DNA of 64,000 nt from Serratia grimesii NBRC 13537. GTDB taxonomy: Bacteria; Pseudomonadota; Gammaproteobacteria; Enterobacterales; Enterobacteriaceae. A program made the position numbers and the translations under genes. This document shows positions 17,796 to 27,426 of the stretch, in pieces (position 1 is the stretch's first letter; each line of letters begins with the position of its first letter). Below the pieces are notes generated by a model. It searched no databases, was not told the DNA's origin, and saw only the letters and a program-made list of their open reading frames with translations. The stretch spans positions 1-64,000 of the forward strand of contig NZ_BCTT01000021.1 in NCBI RefSeq assembly GCF_001590905.1, read 5' to 3'.

Positions 17796-18590
17796 GTGCC
17801 GAAACGAACTTATGCAATGAGGTATGTTGCAGGCCAGCCAGTTGAGCGAATTTTCCCTGGCGCCATTAATCAACCGCTGCCACCCGGGGCTGCATTGCCC
17901 ACATCTGGTGCGTTACGGGTAATGGTGTGGAATATCTTTAAGCAGCAACGGGCCGATTGGCTTTCGGTGTTGAAAAGTTATGGTAAGGATGCGCAACTGG
18001 TACTGTTGCAGGAAGCGCAAACGACGCCTGAACTGGTGAGTTTCGCGACCTCAAATTATCTGGCTGCCGATCAGGTTCCTGCTTTTGTATTGCCACAGCA
18101 CCCTTCTGGCGTCATGACACTGGCGGCGGCACATCCGGTCTACTGTTGTCCGTTACGCGAGCGTGAACCACTGCTGCGATTAGCCAAGTCGGCGTTGATC
18201 ACCGTCTACCCGTTATTTAATGGTCAGTTATTGATGGTCGTGAATATCCATGCGGTGAACTTTAGCCTGGGGGTGGACGTTTATAGTAAGCAACTGGGGC
18301 CGATTGGTGAACAAATTGCCAATCATCACGGTCCGGTAATCATGGCCGGTGATTTTAATGCCTGGAGCCGTAAACGCATCAATGCGCTATATCAGTTTGC
18401 CAGTGATATGGCATTGCGTGAGGTGAGCTTCACGGATGATCATCGCCGTAAGGCCTTTGGGCGCCCATTGGACTTTGTGTTTTATCGCAACATGGGTGTG
18501 GCTGAGGCTTCGGTACTGGTGACCAGTGCGTCGGATCATAACCCGCTGCTGGTGGAGTTTCATCCGGAAGCCGATAAACCACACTGGTAG
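17796..18590 (+). CDS. yafD: Endonuclease/exonuclease/phosphatase family protein YafD
   Basis: This 264-residue protein matches E. coli YafD nearly along its full length, including the start ([11 protein letters not shown]), which supports GTG 17796. EEP-fold motifs are V-W-N-I and L-Q-E-A early on, then A-G-D-F-N-A-W-S, and S-D-H-N-P-L near the C-terminus. These place it with Mg2+-dependent phosphodiesterases. Its substrate is not established. E. coli yafE, which follows yafD there, is absent here. Confidence 0.88.
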   Translation: MPKRTYAMRYVAGQPVERIFPGAINQPLPPGAALPTSGALRVMVWNIFKQQRADWLSVLKSYGKDAQLVLLQEAQTTPELVSFATSNYLAADQVPAFVLPQHPSGVMTLAAAHPVYCCPLREREPLLRLAKSALITVYPLFNGQLLMVVNIHAVNFSLGVDVYSKQLGPIGEQIANHHGPVIMAGDFNAWSRKRINALYQFASDMALREVSFTDDHRRKAFGRPLDFVFYRNMGVAEASVLVTSASDHNPLLVEFHPEADKPHW

Positions 18591-18620
18591 TGTCGTGCCC
18601 AAAATGCAGACAATAAAAAA

Positions 18621-18643
18621 GCACCCCGAAGGGTGCTTTTTTT
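18621..18643. terminator. Bidirectional terminator between yafD and mltD
   Basis: GCACCC/GGGTGC stem (18621-18626 with 18631-18636), CGAA tetraloop, six A before and seven T after. It serves both convergent genes. Confidence 0.9.
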
Positions 18644-18654
18644 GTGCCGAAAAT

Positions 18655-20043
18655 TTAGGTATCCGGCGACGTTTTATCGCTGACAAACAAAGTCAATTTC
18701 AGACCTGGTTGCAGGCTGTTGTTGGCCTTTGCAAGCGTTGAGTTCCAACGCATCACGTCGTTAATATCGACGCCGTGACGACGTGCAATGCTGGCGAGCG
18801 AATCACCTTTACGAACTTGATAGGTGATACTGCTGTTATTGCCAGTGTTGCTGGCCACTTGCAGGGTTTGCCCAACTTTTAAGGTGCTCTTGGCACGTAA
18901 GTTGTTCCAACTCTGCAAATCGCTGGACTTAATGTTCAACCGTTTGGCGATGCCCGATACCGTGTCGCCGGAGCGCACTTTATACGAACTTCCACCAGTC
19001 AAACCGCTGTTCTTCGCCAACTGTGTTGTCGGTTGCGTCACTGCGATCTGGCCATCGGCCAACGAGTCTTTCAGCTGATCGGCATGACCTTTGGGAACCA
19101 TAATGTAATGGGGCCCGTTGGGTGCCGTAACGCCTTTTTTGTAGCCAGGGTTGTAAGCTTTCATCTTGGTAAGAGAAAGCCCAGCCATCTCAGCCGCCTG
19201 AGTTAACTGTATTTGCTGCCCAACATCAATACGCGCCAGTGCACGGGTGTTATCAGTCTTAGGGAGATTGATACCGTACTTCTTGCTGTTTTTAATGATG
19301 TCGCTCAGTGCCAGCATTTTCGGGACATAAATTGACGTTTCACGTGGAAGCGACAATGCCCAGAAATTGGTTGGCTTACCCTGGCGCTTATTCGCCTTAA
19401 CCGCCTGCATGACTCGGCCTTCACCACTGTTATAAGCGGCAATGGTCAGTAACCAGTCACCGTTAAACATGCGGTTCAAATACTGCATCATATCAAGCGC
19501 AGCAGTCGTCGAGGCCACAACATCGCGTCGCCCGTCATACCACTGATTGTTTTTCAAACCATAATTCCGACCCGTTTGCGGCACGATTTGCCATAGCCCT
19601 GCGGCGTTGGCACTTGACGTGGCGTGTGGGTCAAAAGCGCTCTCCACTATGGGTAGCAGTACCAGTTCCATCGGCATATTACGTTTCTTAATCTGCCCGA
19701 CTATCCAGTACATGTACGGCTCTGCCCGTAATGTTACATCGTGGAGATAGCTCTTACTTTTTAGGTACTTTCTTTTTTGATCACGGATCCGGGAATTTTC
19801 CGGAACCTCCATCTTCAGCTCGTCGCTAATGAAGTTCCACAGGTTCTGTTGCGCGGCACCACTATTGTTATCTAGCCACCGCGCCGAGCTCGCTCGACCA
19901 TTCGCTGTGTACTCTCCTGCTTCACCTTCTTGACCTGCCGAAGACAAACTCTGTGCATGCTGTTCTGGGGCCGGTGCGTCCTGCCTGGACGACTGGCACC
20001 CCACTAGCAAGACTGAGGCGAGAAATATCGCTTTAGCCTTCAT
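18655..20043 (-). CDS. mltD: Membrane-bound lytic murein transglycosylase D
   Basis: A 462-residue lipoprotein that cleaves peptidoglycan glycan strands non-hydrolytically at the outer membrane. The signal ends in L-V-G-C with Cys16 lipidated. The SLT domain spans about residues 110-250, with catalytic Glu134 in V-E-S-A-F-D and the A-G-L-W-Q block. Two clear LysM repeats (about 365-410 and 415-460) bind peptidoglycan. The start at 20043 (M-K-A-K-A-I) gives the E. coli-like signal; a longer frame upstream is not supported. Confidence 0.92.
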   Translation of the reverse strand: MKAKAIFLASVLLVGCQSSRQDAPAPEQHAQSLSSAGQEGEAGEYTANGRASSARWLDNNSGAAQQNLWNFISDELKMEVPENSRIRDQKRKYLKSKSYLHDVTLRAEPYMYWIVGQIKKRNMPMELVLLPIVESAFDPHATSSANAAGLWQIVPQTGRNYGLKNNQWYDGRRDVVASTTAALDMMQYLNRMFNGDWLLTIAAYNSGEGRVMQAVKANKRQGKPTNFWALSLPRETSIYVPKMLALSDIIKNSKKYGINLPKTDNTRALARIDVGQQIQLTQAAEMAGLSLTKMKAYNPGYKKGVTAPNGPHYIMVPKGHADQLKDSLADGQIAVTQPTTQLAKNSGLTGGSSYKVRSGDTVSGIAKRLNIKSSDLQSWNNLRAKSTLKVGQTLQVASNTGNNSSITYQVRKGDSLASIARRHGVDINDVMRWNSTLAKANNSLQPGLKLTLFVSDKTSPDT

Positions 20044-20114
20044 GTGTGTGTCAATGTAGTTGCTTAAAAGACGAGCAATCATACTTTGCTTCGTCAAATA
20101 ACACAACTAAAAGC

Positions 20115-20870
20115 TCAGAAGTTGTCTTTCCGCAGGCGTAATTCGGAAAAAACTGAATGAAGGTGTTGTGGTGGCGTATGAAAGCCTAATTCTCTTTGTA
20201 AATCAGTGTCATGACAGCGTAAAAATAAGTTAATTTTACGCTCTAATTGTAGCGTGGTGGGCACGCTGGGTTGGCCTTTTGCCCGTAACGCAGCGACTTG
20301 TTGCTGATATGTTTCAATCTCTCGATCTTCCGGCAAAATAGCCCGCGCAAACTTAAGATTTGAAAGCGTATATTCATGCGCGCAACAAATTAAGGTGTTA
20401 TCGGGAAGTTGCGCGAGTTGTTGAAATGAGTCGTACATTTGCTCGGCGGTCCCTTCGAACAGTCTGCCGCAGCCAGCAGAGAAAATAGTGTCTCCGCAGA
20501 ACAGATAAGGCGCGCTATAGAATGCCACATGTCCCAATGTATGTCCGGGAACGGCGATTGTGGCGAATTTTTGACCGTTTATTTCGATGGTTTCGCCGTT
20601 ATGAACGATGTGGTTGGCGCCTTTGTCGGCAGTTTCCTGCGGACCATAGACTTTTAGCCCGGGATAGCGCGCCGTGATTTGCGCTACGCCACCGACGTGA
20701 TCGTGATGATGATGGGTGAGTAGAATAGCGTCAGGCACCAGATGTAGACGATCGAGCGCTTCGAGTACCGGTTGCGCTTCGCCGGGATCGACAATAATGC
20801 AATGCCCTTTCTGGTTATCCAATAACCAAATGTAATTGTCCTGGAAGGCGGGAATGCTGATAAGATTCAT
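20115..20870 (-). CDS. gloB: Hydroxyacylglutathione hydrolase (glyoxalase II)
   Basis: This 251-residue metallo-beta-lactamase-fold enzyme hydrolyses S-lactoylglutathione, the second step of methylglyoxal detoxification. The di-metal motif T-H-H-H-H-D-H spans residues 52-58, and [14 protein letters not shown] follows. The length equals E. coli GloB. The start at 20870 has a GAGGT ribosome binding site. It lies between mltD and divergent yafS, as in E. coli. Confidence 0.93.
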   Translation of the reverse strand: MNLISIPAFQDNYIWLLDNQKGHCIIVDPGEAQPVLEALDRLHLVPDAILLTHHHHDHVGGVAQITARYPGLKVYGPQETADKGANHIVHNGETIEINGQKFATIAVPGHTLGHVAFYSAPYLFCGDTIFSAGCGRLFEGTAEQMYDSFQQLAQLPDNTLICCAHEYTLSNLKFARAILPEDREIETYQQQVAALRAKGQPSVPTTLQLERKINLFLRCHDTDLQRELGFHTPPQHLHSVFSELRLRKDNF

Positions 20871-21038
20871 GTAAGACCTCTTGTTGGTAACGGCTTGATT
20901 TACACGTCGTCTTTCTAAACGCGGTGCTGTTCGCTGCTGCACACGCTCACCCAGTGACTGACTGGCGTTAGCGCTTGGGGACACGAGTTAGCCACCTGGC
21001 TGCAATTTGAATCCATTGGGTAGAGAAGATACTAAATC

Positions 21039-21758
21039 ATGAAACCAGCCCATACTCTACAAAAGCTCACCGGCCCACAGTCTTGGGCAGAGTTGCCGTG
21101 GGGGGAATACTATCGTGAGGCGCTCGAACGGCAGTTGCAACCCTGGTGGCCGAAACTGTTTGGTTTCCATCTGCTTAAGCTCGGCAATCTCAGCGCCAGT
21201 CTGGCAACCGACAAGTGTGCTATTTCCCATCAGGTGAATGCGGGTCTGGAGGGTGAAAATCTGCAGGTGATCGCGGATGCCTACCAGTTGCCCTTTGCTG
21301 CAAAATCCGTGGATGCCTGTTTATTGGCGCATACGCTGTCTTATGCTGACGATCCGCACCGGATGCTGCGTGAAGTCGATCGCGTGTTGATTGATGATGG
21401 TTGGTTGGTGATCAGCAGTTTCAACCCGTTCAGTTTGCTGGGCTTAGGTAAGCTGGTACCGGGATTGCGTCGTCGTCAGCCCTATGTCAGCCGGATGTTC
21501 ACCCAAATGCGTTTGCTGGACTGGCTGAGCCTGTTGAATTATGAAGTGTTATATCAGTCGCGTTTTCACGTGCTGCCGTGGCAACGCAAAGGCGGGAAGT
21601 TTCTGTGTACGCATTTACCGGCGCTGGGGTGTATGAGCGTGATTGTTGCGCGTAAACGCACGTTGCCGTTGACGCCAACGCCGATGAAGCTTGGGGCGAG
21701 AAAGCCTTCTCTCAGCCGCGCTGTTGGCGCGACCAAGAGTTATCGCAAACTGCCTTAG
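21039..21758 (+). CDS. yafS: SAM-dependent methyltransferase YafS
   Basis: This 239-residue class I methyltransferase is close to E. coli YafS, including [14 protein letters not shown] and [16 protein letters not shown] is the post-motif region typical of Methyltransf_11 proteins. The substrate is unknown. It converges with rnhA, and their stop codons overlap by four bases. Confidence 0.88.
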   Translation: MKPAHTLQKLTGPQSWAELPWGEYYREALERQLQPWWPKLFGFHLLKLGNLSASLATDKCAISHQVNAGLEGENLQVIADAYQLPFAAKSVDACLLAHTLSYADDPHRMLREVDRVLIDDGWLVISSFNPFSLLGLGKLVPGLRRRQPYVSRMFTQMRLLDWLSLLNYEVLYQSRFHVLPWQRKGGKFLCTHLPALGCMSVIVARKRTLPLTPTPMKLGARKPSLSRAVGATKSYRKLP

Positions 21759-22222
21759 CTTTCCGGTTTGTAACCCACATCATCTTGGGTTGGGTTACCC
21801 GCTGCATCACGTGCCAGTACGTCACAACGTTCGTTTTCCGGGTGACCGGCGTGGCCTTTGACCCATTCCCATTTGATGGTGTGGCGCTGAATAGCTAAAT
21901 CCAACCGTTGCCACAGATCGACATTCTTAACCGGTTTTTTGTCGGCGGTTTTCCAACCGCGCTTTTTCCAGTTGTGGATCCAACTGGTGATGCCCTGGCG
22001 CACATATTGGCTGTCAGTGCTGAGGATCACTTCACAAGGCGTTGTCAGAGCTTCTAGCGCGACAATGGCCGCCATCATCTCCATACGGTTGTTGGTGGTC
22101 AGGCGGAAGCCCGCGCTGAAGGTTTTCTCAGTCTGTTTATAACGCAATATTGCGCCATAACCACCGGGGCCCGGATTGCCAAGGCAGGAGCCGTCGGTGA
22201 AAATTTCTACCTGTTTGAGCAT
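21755..22222 (-). CDS. rnhA: Ribonuclease HI
   Basis: This 155-residue enzyme, the same length as in E. coli, degrades RNA in RNA-DNA hybrids. Catalytic acids are Asp10, Glu48 and Asp70, plus an Asp in the C-terminal C-D-V-L-A-R-D-A. The start at 22222 ([11 protein letters not shown]) is fixed by family alignment from memory. It is divergent from dnaQ over 72 bp, the conserved rnhA/dnaQ promoter arrangement. Confidence 0.95.
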   Translation of the reverse strand: MLKQVEIFTDGSCLGNPGPGGYGAILRYKQTEKTFSAGFRLTTNNRMEMMAAIVALEALTTPCEVILSTDSQYVRQGITSWIHNWKKRGWKTADKKPVKNVDLWQRLDLAIQRHTIKWEWVKGHAGHPENERCDVLARDAAGNPTQDDVGYKPES

Positions 22223-22294
22223 CTCTGGTAGACTCTTCCTATCAGTTTTATAAAAGCCAAGTCTGACATAAACGAGCGCTGTGAGCACTGCAAT

Positions 22295-23035
22295 ATGATC
22301 TCTACAACCACCAGACAGATTGTCCTCGATACCGAAACCACCGGTATGAACAAACTCGGGGTGCATTACGAAGGCCACCGCATCATTGAAATTGGTGCGG
22401 TCGAGGTGATTAACCGTCGCCCGACGGGGCGTCACTATCACGTTTATATCAAGCCTGATCGCCTGGTCGATCCAGAGGCCTATGGGGTTCATGGCATCAG
22501 CGATGAATTCCTGGCAGATAAACCGACATTTGACCAAATTGCCGATGAGTTTATCGACTTTATCCGCGGCGGTGAGTTAGTCATCCATAACGCGGCGTTC
22601 GACATCGGCTTTATGGATCACGAATTCCGCATGCTGCAGCAGGGCATCCCGAAGACCGATACCTTCTGCACCATTACCGACAGCCTGTTAATGGCGCGTC
22701 GCCTGTTCCCAGGCAAACGTAATAACCTCGATGCCTTGTGCAGTCGTTATGAGATAGACAACAGCAAACGTACCTTGCACGGCGCATTGCTCGATGCCGA
22801 AATCCTGGCGGAAGTGTATCTGGCGATGACCGGTGGTCAGACGTCGATCGCGTTCCAGATGGAAGGGGATACGCAAAATAACAACTCAACGCAGGACATT
22901 CAGCGTATTGTTCGCCCGGCGACAACGATGAAAGTGGTCTATGCCAGCGATGAAGAAGTGGTCGCGCACGAAGCTCGCCTGGATCTGGTGGCGAAAAAAG
23001 GTGGCAGTTGCTTGTGGCGCACAGAAGTGGAGTAA
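22295..23035 (+). CDS. dnaQ: DNA polymerase III epsilon subunit (proofreading exonuclease)
   Basis: The 246-residue product has an N-terminal 3'-5' exonuclease domain (about residues 1-185) with ExoI D12-T-E14 in L-D-T-E-T-T-G, ExoII N-A-A-F-D and ExoIII H-G-A-L-L-D-A. A C-terminal tail (about 200-246) binds the polymerase alpha subunit. It proofreads replication. It directly precedes tRNA-Asp, as in E. coli. Confidence 0.95.
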   Translation: MISTTTRQIVLDTETTGMNKLGVHYEGHRIIEIGAVEVINRRPTGRHYHVYIKPDRLVDPEAYGVHGISDEFLADKPTFDQIADEFIDFIRGGELVIHNAAFDIGFMDHEFRMLQQGIPKTDTFCTITDSLLMARRLFPGKRNNLDALCSRYEIDNSKRTLHGALLDAEILAEVYLAMTGGQTSIAFQMEGDTQNNNSTQDIQRIVRPATTMKVVYASDEEVVAHEARLDLVAKKGGSCLWRTEVE

Positions 23036-23129
23036 TGCTGTTTTCGGCGTATAAAAAGGCAGTCGGATAACCTTTACGTCGTGTTAGCTGAAAAACTGCG
23101 CAAACGGTTCATTTGGTAAGAAAAAGGCA

Positions 23130-23158
23130 TTGACGCCATACTGACTCAACCGTAATAT
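23130..23158 (+). promoter_or_regulatory. Sigma-70 promoter of tRNA-Asp
   Basis: TTGACG (23130-23135) and TAATAT (23153-23158) are separated by exactly 17 bp and followed by a GC-rich discriminator (GCGCC), as expected for a stringently controlled stable-RNA promoter. The start site would be near 23165, about 30 nt before the mature tRNA. Confidence 0.8.
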
Positions 23159-23193
23159 GCGCCTCGTTCTCTCTCGAAAGAGAAGAACGGCGC

Positions 23194-23270
23194 GGAGCGG
23201 TAGTTCAGTTGGTTAGAATACCTGCCTGTCACGCAGGGGGTCGCGGGTTCGAGCCCCGTCCGTTCCGCCA
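23194..23270 (+). tRNA. aspV: tRNA-Asp (GUC)
   Basis: The 77-nt gene is almost identical to E. coli tRNA-Asp. It has an acceptor stem GGAGCGG paired with CCGTTCC, an encoded CCA end, anticodon GTC at 23228-23230 and a GGTTCGAGC T-loop. Its position after dnaQ matches E. coli aspV. No integrase follows, so it is not an obvious integration site here. Confidence 0.97.
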
Positions 23271-23280
23271 ACATTCAGAA

Positions 23281-23317
23281 GCCCTGAGTTAGCAATAACT
23301 CAGGGCTTCGTTGTTTT
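23281..23317 (+). terminator. Terminator of tRNA-Asp
   Basis: A 10-bp perfect stem GCCCTGAGTT/AACTCAGGGC (23281-23290 with 23297-23306) is followed by a T-rich tail. The stem shares nine bases with the terminator at the window start. It abuts the end of the convergent hpxC gene. Confidence 0.88.
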
Positions 23318-24777
23318 TAATCTTTGCTCAATTCGGCTTTGGCAAAGGTGACCGCCTGATTGGCTGCCCATTCTCGGCGGGCAATGATCCGATAGCATCC
23401 TCCACCCAACGCAGCACCGATAAACCAACTGAAGTTTGCCACCTCGTGCAAACCCGGTGTGAAGCTGATCGCCAGTCCAATCATCACCGCAGGTACCAGC
23501 GCCCAGATCGCATTCGGGTTGAACCCGTTTTTGTACCAGTAGCGACTGGCCGGGGTGGCGTTATACAAATCATCGACATGCAATTCCCCCCGCTTGATGA
23601 TGTAAAAATCCACCAACAGAATGCCGAACAGTGGGCCGATAAAGGCCGCCAGAACATCCAGTGTGTAATGAATCAACTCGGGCGACTGAAACAGATTCCA
23701 CGGCGTGAGCAGAAATGAGCCGACGGCGGCAATCATCCCGCCAGTACGGAAGCTGATCTTCTGCGGTGAGCAGTTAGAGAAATCAAATGCTGGTGATACA
23801 AAGTTGGCCACAATATTAATGCCAATAGTGGCCACTATCATGGTCAGCAACCCAAGGGCGACGGCAATATCACTGTCGAGACGGGTGACGGTTTCGATGG
23901 GATCGGTGATGAGCTGCCCGAACAACGGCAAGGTGCCGGAAACAATCACCACGGTCACCAGCGAAAATAACAGATAGTTAAACGGCAGTCCCCAACGGTT
24001 GCCGCGTTGCACCTCGGCAAAACTTTTGCCGTAGCGGGTAAAATCGCCAAAGTTAAGCAGCGGGCCTGAAAAATAAGATACCACTAGCGCAGTGGCGGTT
24101 AGCATTAACCAGCCTTGTTCACCGGCACTCAGGTTTTTACTTGTTAGCGTGAGGGAAAGGTTGGAAAAACCGACGCGGTAAATAATCCAGCCCGCCAGCG
24201 CGAACATCACCACATACACTGCCGGCCCGGCGATATCGATAAAACGTTTAATGGCCTGCATACCATGCCAAAACACCATTGCTTGCAACAGCCACATGGT
24301 GATGTAGCAAAACCATCCAAGCTGCGATAGCCCAAGAAAATGTGATTGGGTCATCGGCTCCAGCGACGGGAAGAATTTCAGCAGTGTCAGCATCAGTGCG
24401 TTGGAAGCCAGATAGGTTTGGATGCCGTACCAGGCGAAGGCAATCATGCCACGGATCACCGCGGGAATATTGGCACCAAACACGCCAAACGCCTGGCGGC
24501 TTAATACGGCGTAAGGCACGCCGCCAAGTTGGCTGGGTTTGGCCACCAGATTAGCGCAAAACTGTACGATGCAAATTCCTGCCAACAGGCAAATCAGCAC
24601 CTGCCAGCTCGACAGACCGAGGGCGAAGAAGCTGGCTGCCACCACATAGCCACCCATACTGTGCACATCCGACATCCAGAAAGAAAAGATGTTGTACCAG
24701 CTCCAGTTTTGGTCACGCGTAGGTGCCAGGTCATCGTTGCACAGCTTAGGACTGTAGTTTTCATTAGGGTTTGGCAT
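23317..24777 (-). CDS. hpxC: Allantoin permease (NCS1 family)
   Basis: A 486-residue nucleobase:cation symporter-1 protein with about 12 TM helices. N-W-S-W-Y-N and the following M-S-D-V-H-S-M-G-G-Y form the first conserved NCS1 block, and N-F-G-D-F-T-R-Y lies in the middle. It probably imports allantoin. In Klebsiella the matching gene hpxC also lies beside the hpxSAB operon. The start at 24777 (M-P-N-P-N-E-N-Y) has a strong GAGGAG upstream. It is divergent from hpxS. Confidence 0.85.
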   Translation of the reverse strand: MPNPNENYSPKLCNDDLAPTRDQNWSWYNIFSFWMSDVHSMGGYVVAASFFALGLSSWQVLICLLAGICIVQFCANLVAKPSQLGGVPYAVLSRQAFGVFGANIPAVIRGMIAFAWYGIQTYLASNALMLTLLKFFPSLEPMTQSHFLGLSQLGWFCYITMWLLQAMVFWHGMQAIKRFIDIAGPAVYVVMFALAGWIIYRVGFSNLSLTLTSKNLSAGEQGWLMLTATALVVSYFSGPLLNFGDFTRYGKSFAEVQRGNRWGLPFNYLLFSLVTVVIVSGTLPLFGQLITDPIETVTRLDSDIAVALGLLTMIVATIGINIVANFVSPAFDFSNCSPQKISFRTGGMIAAVGSFLLTPWNLFQSPELIHYTLDVLAAFIGPLFGILLVDFYIIKRGELHVDDLYNATPASRYWYKNGFNPNAIWALVPAVMIGLAISFTPGLHEVANFSWFIGAALGGGCYRIIARREWAANQAVTFAKAELSKD

Positions 24778-24878
24778 AAATCGTGCTCCTCTCAAGAACG
24801 TCACCCGGATGTCGTTATCTGTTTTTGGTAAAGCTTGCTGGGAGGGCTTTTGCAGGATCCAGGCCAGACTGTGTTTTC

Positions 24879-24910
24879 TTGTATACAAAATATCTATTTT
24901 TTGTATACGA
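24879..24910 (+). promoter_or_regulatory. Tandem HpxS operators with interposed NAC site (hpxSAB promoter)
   Basis: TTGTATACAA (24879-24888) and TTGTATACGA (24901-24910) are near-identical GntR-type half-palindromes 22 bp apart, two helical turns. Between them, ATA-N9-TAT at 24883-24897 matches the NAC consensus and overlaps the upstream copy. In K. pneumoniae, HpxS binds two tandem sites over the -35 and -10 of hpxSAB with a NAC site between, so the layout matches. Binding here is inferred. Confidence 0.75.
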
Positions 24911-24942
24911 TTTGGCTATCGAAGGGGACGGGGAGCAGAAAA

Positions 24943-25692
24943 ATGATCGGTATGACGAACGGCGCTAGCGCTGTGTGGCAGGGGCAACAGGCCACTTACT
25001 TCATTGAAGATAAAGACGATCATATTTATAACTCGCTGGTGAAAGCCATCGTCGAACACCGGTTGCTGCCCGGCAGTAAACTGCCGGAAGAAGCGCTGGC
25101 AGAAACGTTTGGTGTTAGCCGGACCGGCATTCGGCGGGTATTGCAGCGCCTTGCTGCAGTGCAATTGGTCACCCAATTGCCCAAACGTGGTGCACAAGTG
25201 GCAACGCCGGGGCAAGACGAAGCTGCTCACGTTTTCCAAACGCGAAAAATGCTGGAGTGTGCCAACCTGCCGCAGGTGATTGCTCACTGCAGTGAAGATC
25301 ATTTGTTGGCGATGGAAAAGATCGTGGCACAGGAACAGCAGGCGCATCGCGATCAGGACGGGGCTGCGGCGATTCGTCTGTCTGCGTCGTTCCACGTGCA
25401 GCTGCAGGCGATTGCCGGCAATCAAGTGCTGACGGAAATGGTTTCACTGCTCACATTGCGCTCATCGTTGGTGATAGCTGTATACGGTTCTCCCTGGCAG
25501 CAAGGCTGTCGTTGCCATGATCACAGCGATCTACTGACGTTGTTGCGTGCGAAGGACAGTGCAGCGTTGGCGGCTCACCTGTCCCGCCATTTTGACGATA
25601 TCGTGGCTAATCTACAGTTTGACCAAGGTGCCAATGAGGCGCCGGATTTCGCCCATATTTTTGCTGCAACCGCATCACGGGAGTCGCTATGA
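24943..25692 (+). CDS. hpxS: GntR-family regulator of allantoin use
   Basis: This 249-residue regulator has a GntR winged helix-turn-helix (about residues 25-90, including L-A-E-T-F-G-V-S-R-T-G-I-R-R) and a C-terminal FCD effector domain (about 95-240). By homology it represses hpxSAB without allantoin and activates it with allantoin. ATG 24943 is chosen for its GGGAG site; upstream frame extends through the operators and is unlikely to be translated. The end overlaps hpxA by four bases. Confidence 0.83.
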   Translation: MIGMTNGASAVWQGQQATYFIEDKDDHIYNSLVKAIVEHRLLPGSKLPEEALAETFGVSRTGIRRVLQRLAAVQLVTQLPKRGAQVATPGQDEAAHVFQTRKMLECANLPQVIAHCSEDHLLAMEKIVAQEQQAHRDQDGAAAIRLSASFHVQLQAIAGNQVLTEMVSLLTLRSSLVIAVYGSPWQQGCRCHDHSDLLTLLRAKDSAALAAHLSRHFDDIVANLQFDQGANEAPDFAHIFAATASRESL

Positions 25693-26432
25693 CCGCTCGC
25701 TGCATTATTCAGGTCATTAATCCGAATACCAGCCTGGCGATGACCGAAACCATAGCCGTCGCTGCTCGCTCGGTAGCCGCTCCGGGTACGGAGATTCTGG
25801 CCGTTAGCCCGCAAGCTGGGGCACCGTCGATAGAAGGGCATTTTGACGAAGCCATCGCGGCCATCGGTGTGTTGCAGCAGGTAAAGCTGGGGCGGGAGTC
25901 TGGCGTCAGCGGTCATGTCATCGCCTGTTTCGGCGATCCGGGCCTGCTGGCGGCACGTGAACTGGCAAACCGGCCAGTGATTGGGATCGCGGAAGCAGCA
26001 ATGCATATGGCGACGCTGGTCGCGACGCGTTTTTCCATTGTCACCACGCTGCCGCGCACCTTAGTCATCGCACGGCATTTGTTGCATCAATATGGTTTTG
26101 AACGGCACTGTGCCGCGTTGCATGCGATTGATCTACCGGTACTCGCGCTGGAAGATGGCAGTGGTCTGGCTCAGCAAAAAGTGCGTGAACAGTGCATCCG
26201 AACAAAACAGCAGGACGGCAGCGGGGCGATTGTGCTCGGTTGTGGAGGGATGGCCGATTTAGCGCGAGAACTGACGTTGGAATTGGGGATCCCGGTGATC
26301 GACGGTGTCAGCGCTGCGGTGAAAATGATCGAGTCGCTGCATGCGCTCGGTCTGAGCACCAGTAAACACGGCGATCTGGATTTCCCACAAGCAAAACCCT
26401 TGTCCGGCATGTTTAGCAGTTTCAACGGGTAA
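25689..26432 (+). CDS. hpxA: Allantoin racemase
   Basis: A 247-residue Asp/Glu/hydantoin racemase with the two catalytic cysteines Cys80 (I-A-C-F-G-D-P-G) and Cys185 (L-G-C-G-G-M-A). It interconverts R- and S-allantoin, so that allantoin of either hand can enter the pathway. It sits between hpxS and the allantoinase gene, overlapping hpxS by ATGA. Confidence 0.88.
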   Translation: MTARCIIQVINPNTSLAMTETIAVAARSVAAPGTEILAVSPQAGAPSIEGHFDEAIAAIGVLQQVKLGRESGVSGHVIACFGDPGLLAARELANRPVIGIAEAAMHMATLVATRFSIVTTLPRTLVIARHLLHQYGFERHCAALHAIDLPVLALEDGSGLAQQKVREQCIRTKQQDGSGAIVLGCGGMADLARELTLELGIPVIDGVSAAVKMIESLHALGLSTSKHGDLDFPQAKPLSGMFSSFNG

Positions 26433-26451
26433 TCAGAAAAGGGAAGCAGCG

Positions 26452-27426
26452 ATGAGTGAGTACCAGTTCAATAAAGATTACCCCCGTGATTTGATCGGCT
26501 ACGGCGGGCAACCGCCTCATGCTCGTTGGCCCGGACAGGCACGCATCGCAGTGCAGTTTGTCCTCAATTACGAGGAAGGCGCGGAAAATAACGTGCTGCA
26601 TGGGGATGCGGGTTCTGAACAATTCCTTTCCGATATCATCGGTGCTGCCAGTTATCCCGAGCGGCACATGTCGATGGATTCCCTGTACGAATATGGTTCA
26701 CGCGCTGGATTCTGGCGTATTCATAATGAGTTTCAGCGTCGTGGCCTGCCGTTGACGGTGTTTGGTGTGGCGATGGCGTTGGCGCGTAACCCGTTGGTGG
26801 TTGAATCGATCAAAAACGCCGATTATGACGTAGTCAGCCACGGTTGGCGCTGGATCCACTATCAACATATGGATGAAGCGACCGAACGGCAGCATATGCA
26901 GCAGGCCATCACGGTATTGCGTGAGCTGTTCGGCAAGGCTCCACTCGGTTGGTATACCGGCCGCGACAGCCCAAATACCCGTCGGCTGGTGGTGGAACAA
27001 GGTGGCCTGTTGTACGACAGCGATTATTACGGTGACGATCTGCCGTTCTGGACCGAGGTGCTGTGTTCAGATGGTGAGAAAAAACCGCATTTGATTGTGC
27101 CCTATACCCTGGAAGCCAATGACATGCGTTTTGCCTCACCGCAAGGGTTTAACACCGGAGAGCAGTTCTTCACTTATCTGAAAGACAGCTTTGATGTGTT
27201 GTACGCCGAAGGGGCGGAGTCGCCGAAGATGTTGTCGATCGGGATGCATTGCCGCTTACTCGGGCGTCCGGGCAAATTCCGTGCGTTACAACGTTTCCTG
27301 GATTATATCGAACAACACGACAGAGTTTGGGTATGCCGGCGGCAAGATATCGCCGATCATTGGCTGGCGCAGCATCCGTTCAAAGGACCGATACGGCCTA
27401 ATGCTTGTCAGTTAGTGTCTTCCTAA
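26452..27426 (+). CDS. hpxB: Allantoinase, PuuE/polysaccharide-deacetylase type
   Basis: This 324-residue enzyme of the NodB/polysaccharide-deacetylase superfamily matches the metal-independent PuuE allantoinases rather than the metal-dependent AllB type. Diagnostic blocks are Y-G-S-R-A-G-F-W-R, S-H-G-W-R-W and T-G-R-D-S-P-N-T-R-R. It opens the allantoin ring to allantoate. It is the last gene of hpxSAB. No clear terminator follows. Confidence 0.88.
   Translation: MSEYQFNKDYPRDLIGYGGQPPHARWPGQARIAVQFVLNYEEGAENNVLHGDAGSEQFLSDIIGAASYPERHMSMDSLYEYGSRAGFWRIHNEFQRRGLPLTVFGVAMALARNPLVVESIKNADYDVVSHGWRWIHYQHMDEATERQHMQQAITVLRELFGKAPLGWYTGRDSPNTRRLVVEQGGLLYDSDYYGDDLPFWTEVLCSDGEKKPHLIVPYTLEANDMRFASPQGFNTGEQFFTYLKDSFDVLYAEGAESPKMLSIGMHCRLLGRPGKFRALQRFLDYIEQHDRVWVCRRQDIADHWLAQHPFKGPIRPNACQLVSS

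Noticed and set aside
23194..23270. tRNA-Asp as attachment site of an island
   Set aside because: No integrase and no repeat of the tRNA 3' end is seen downstream in the window.
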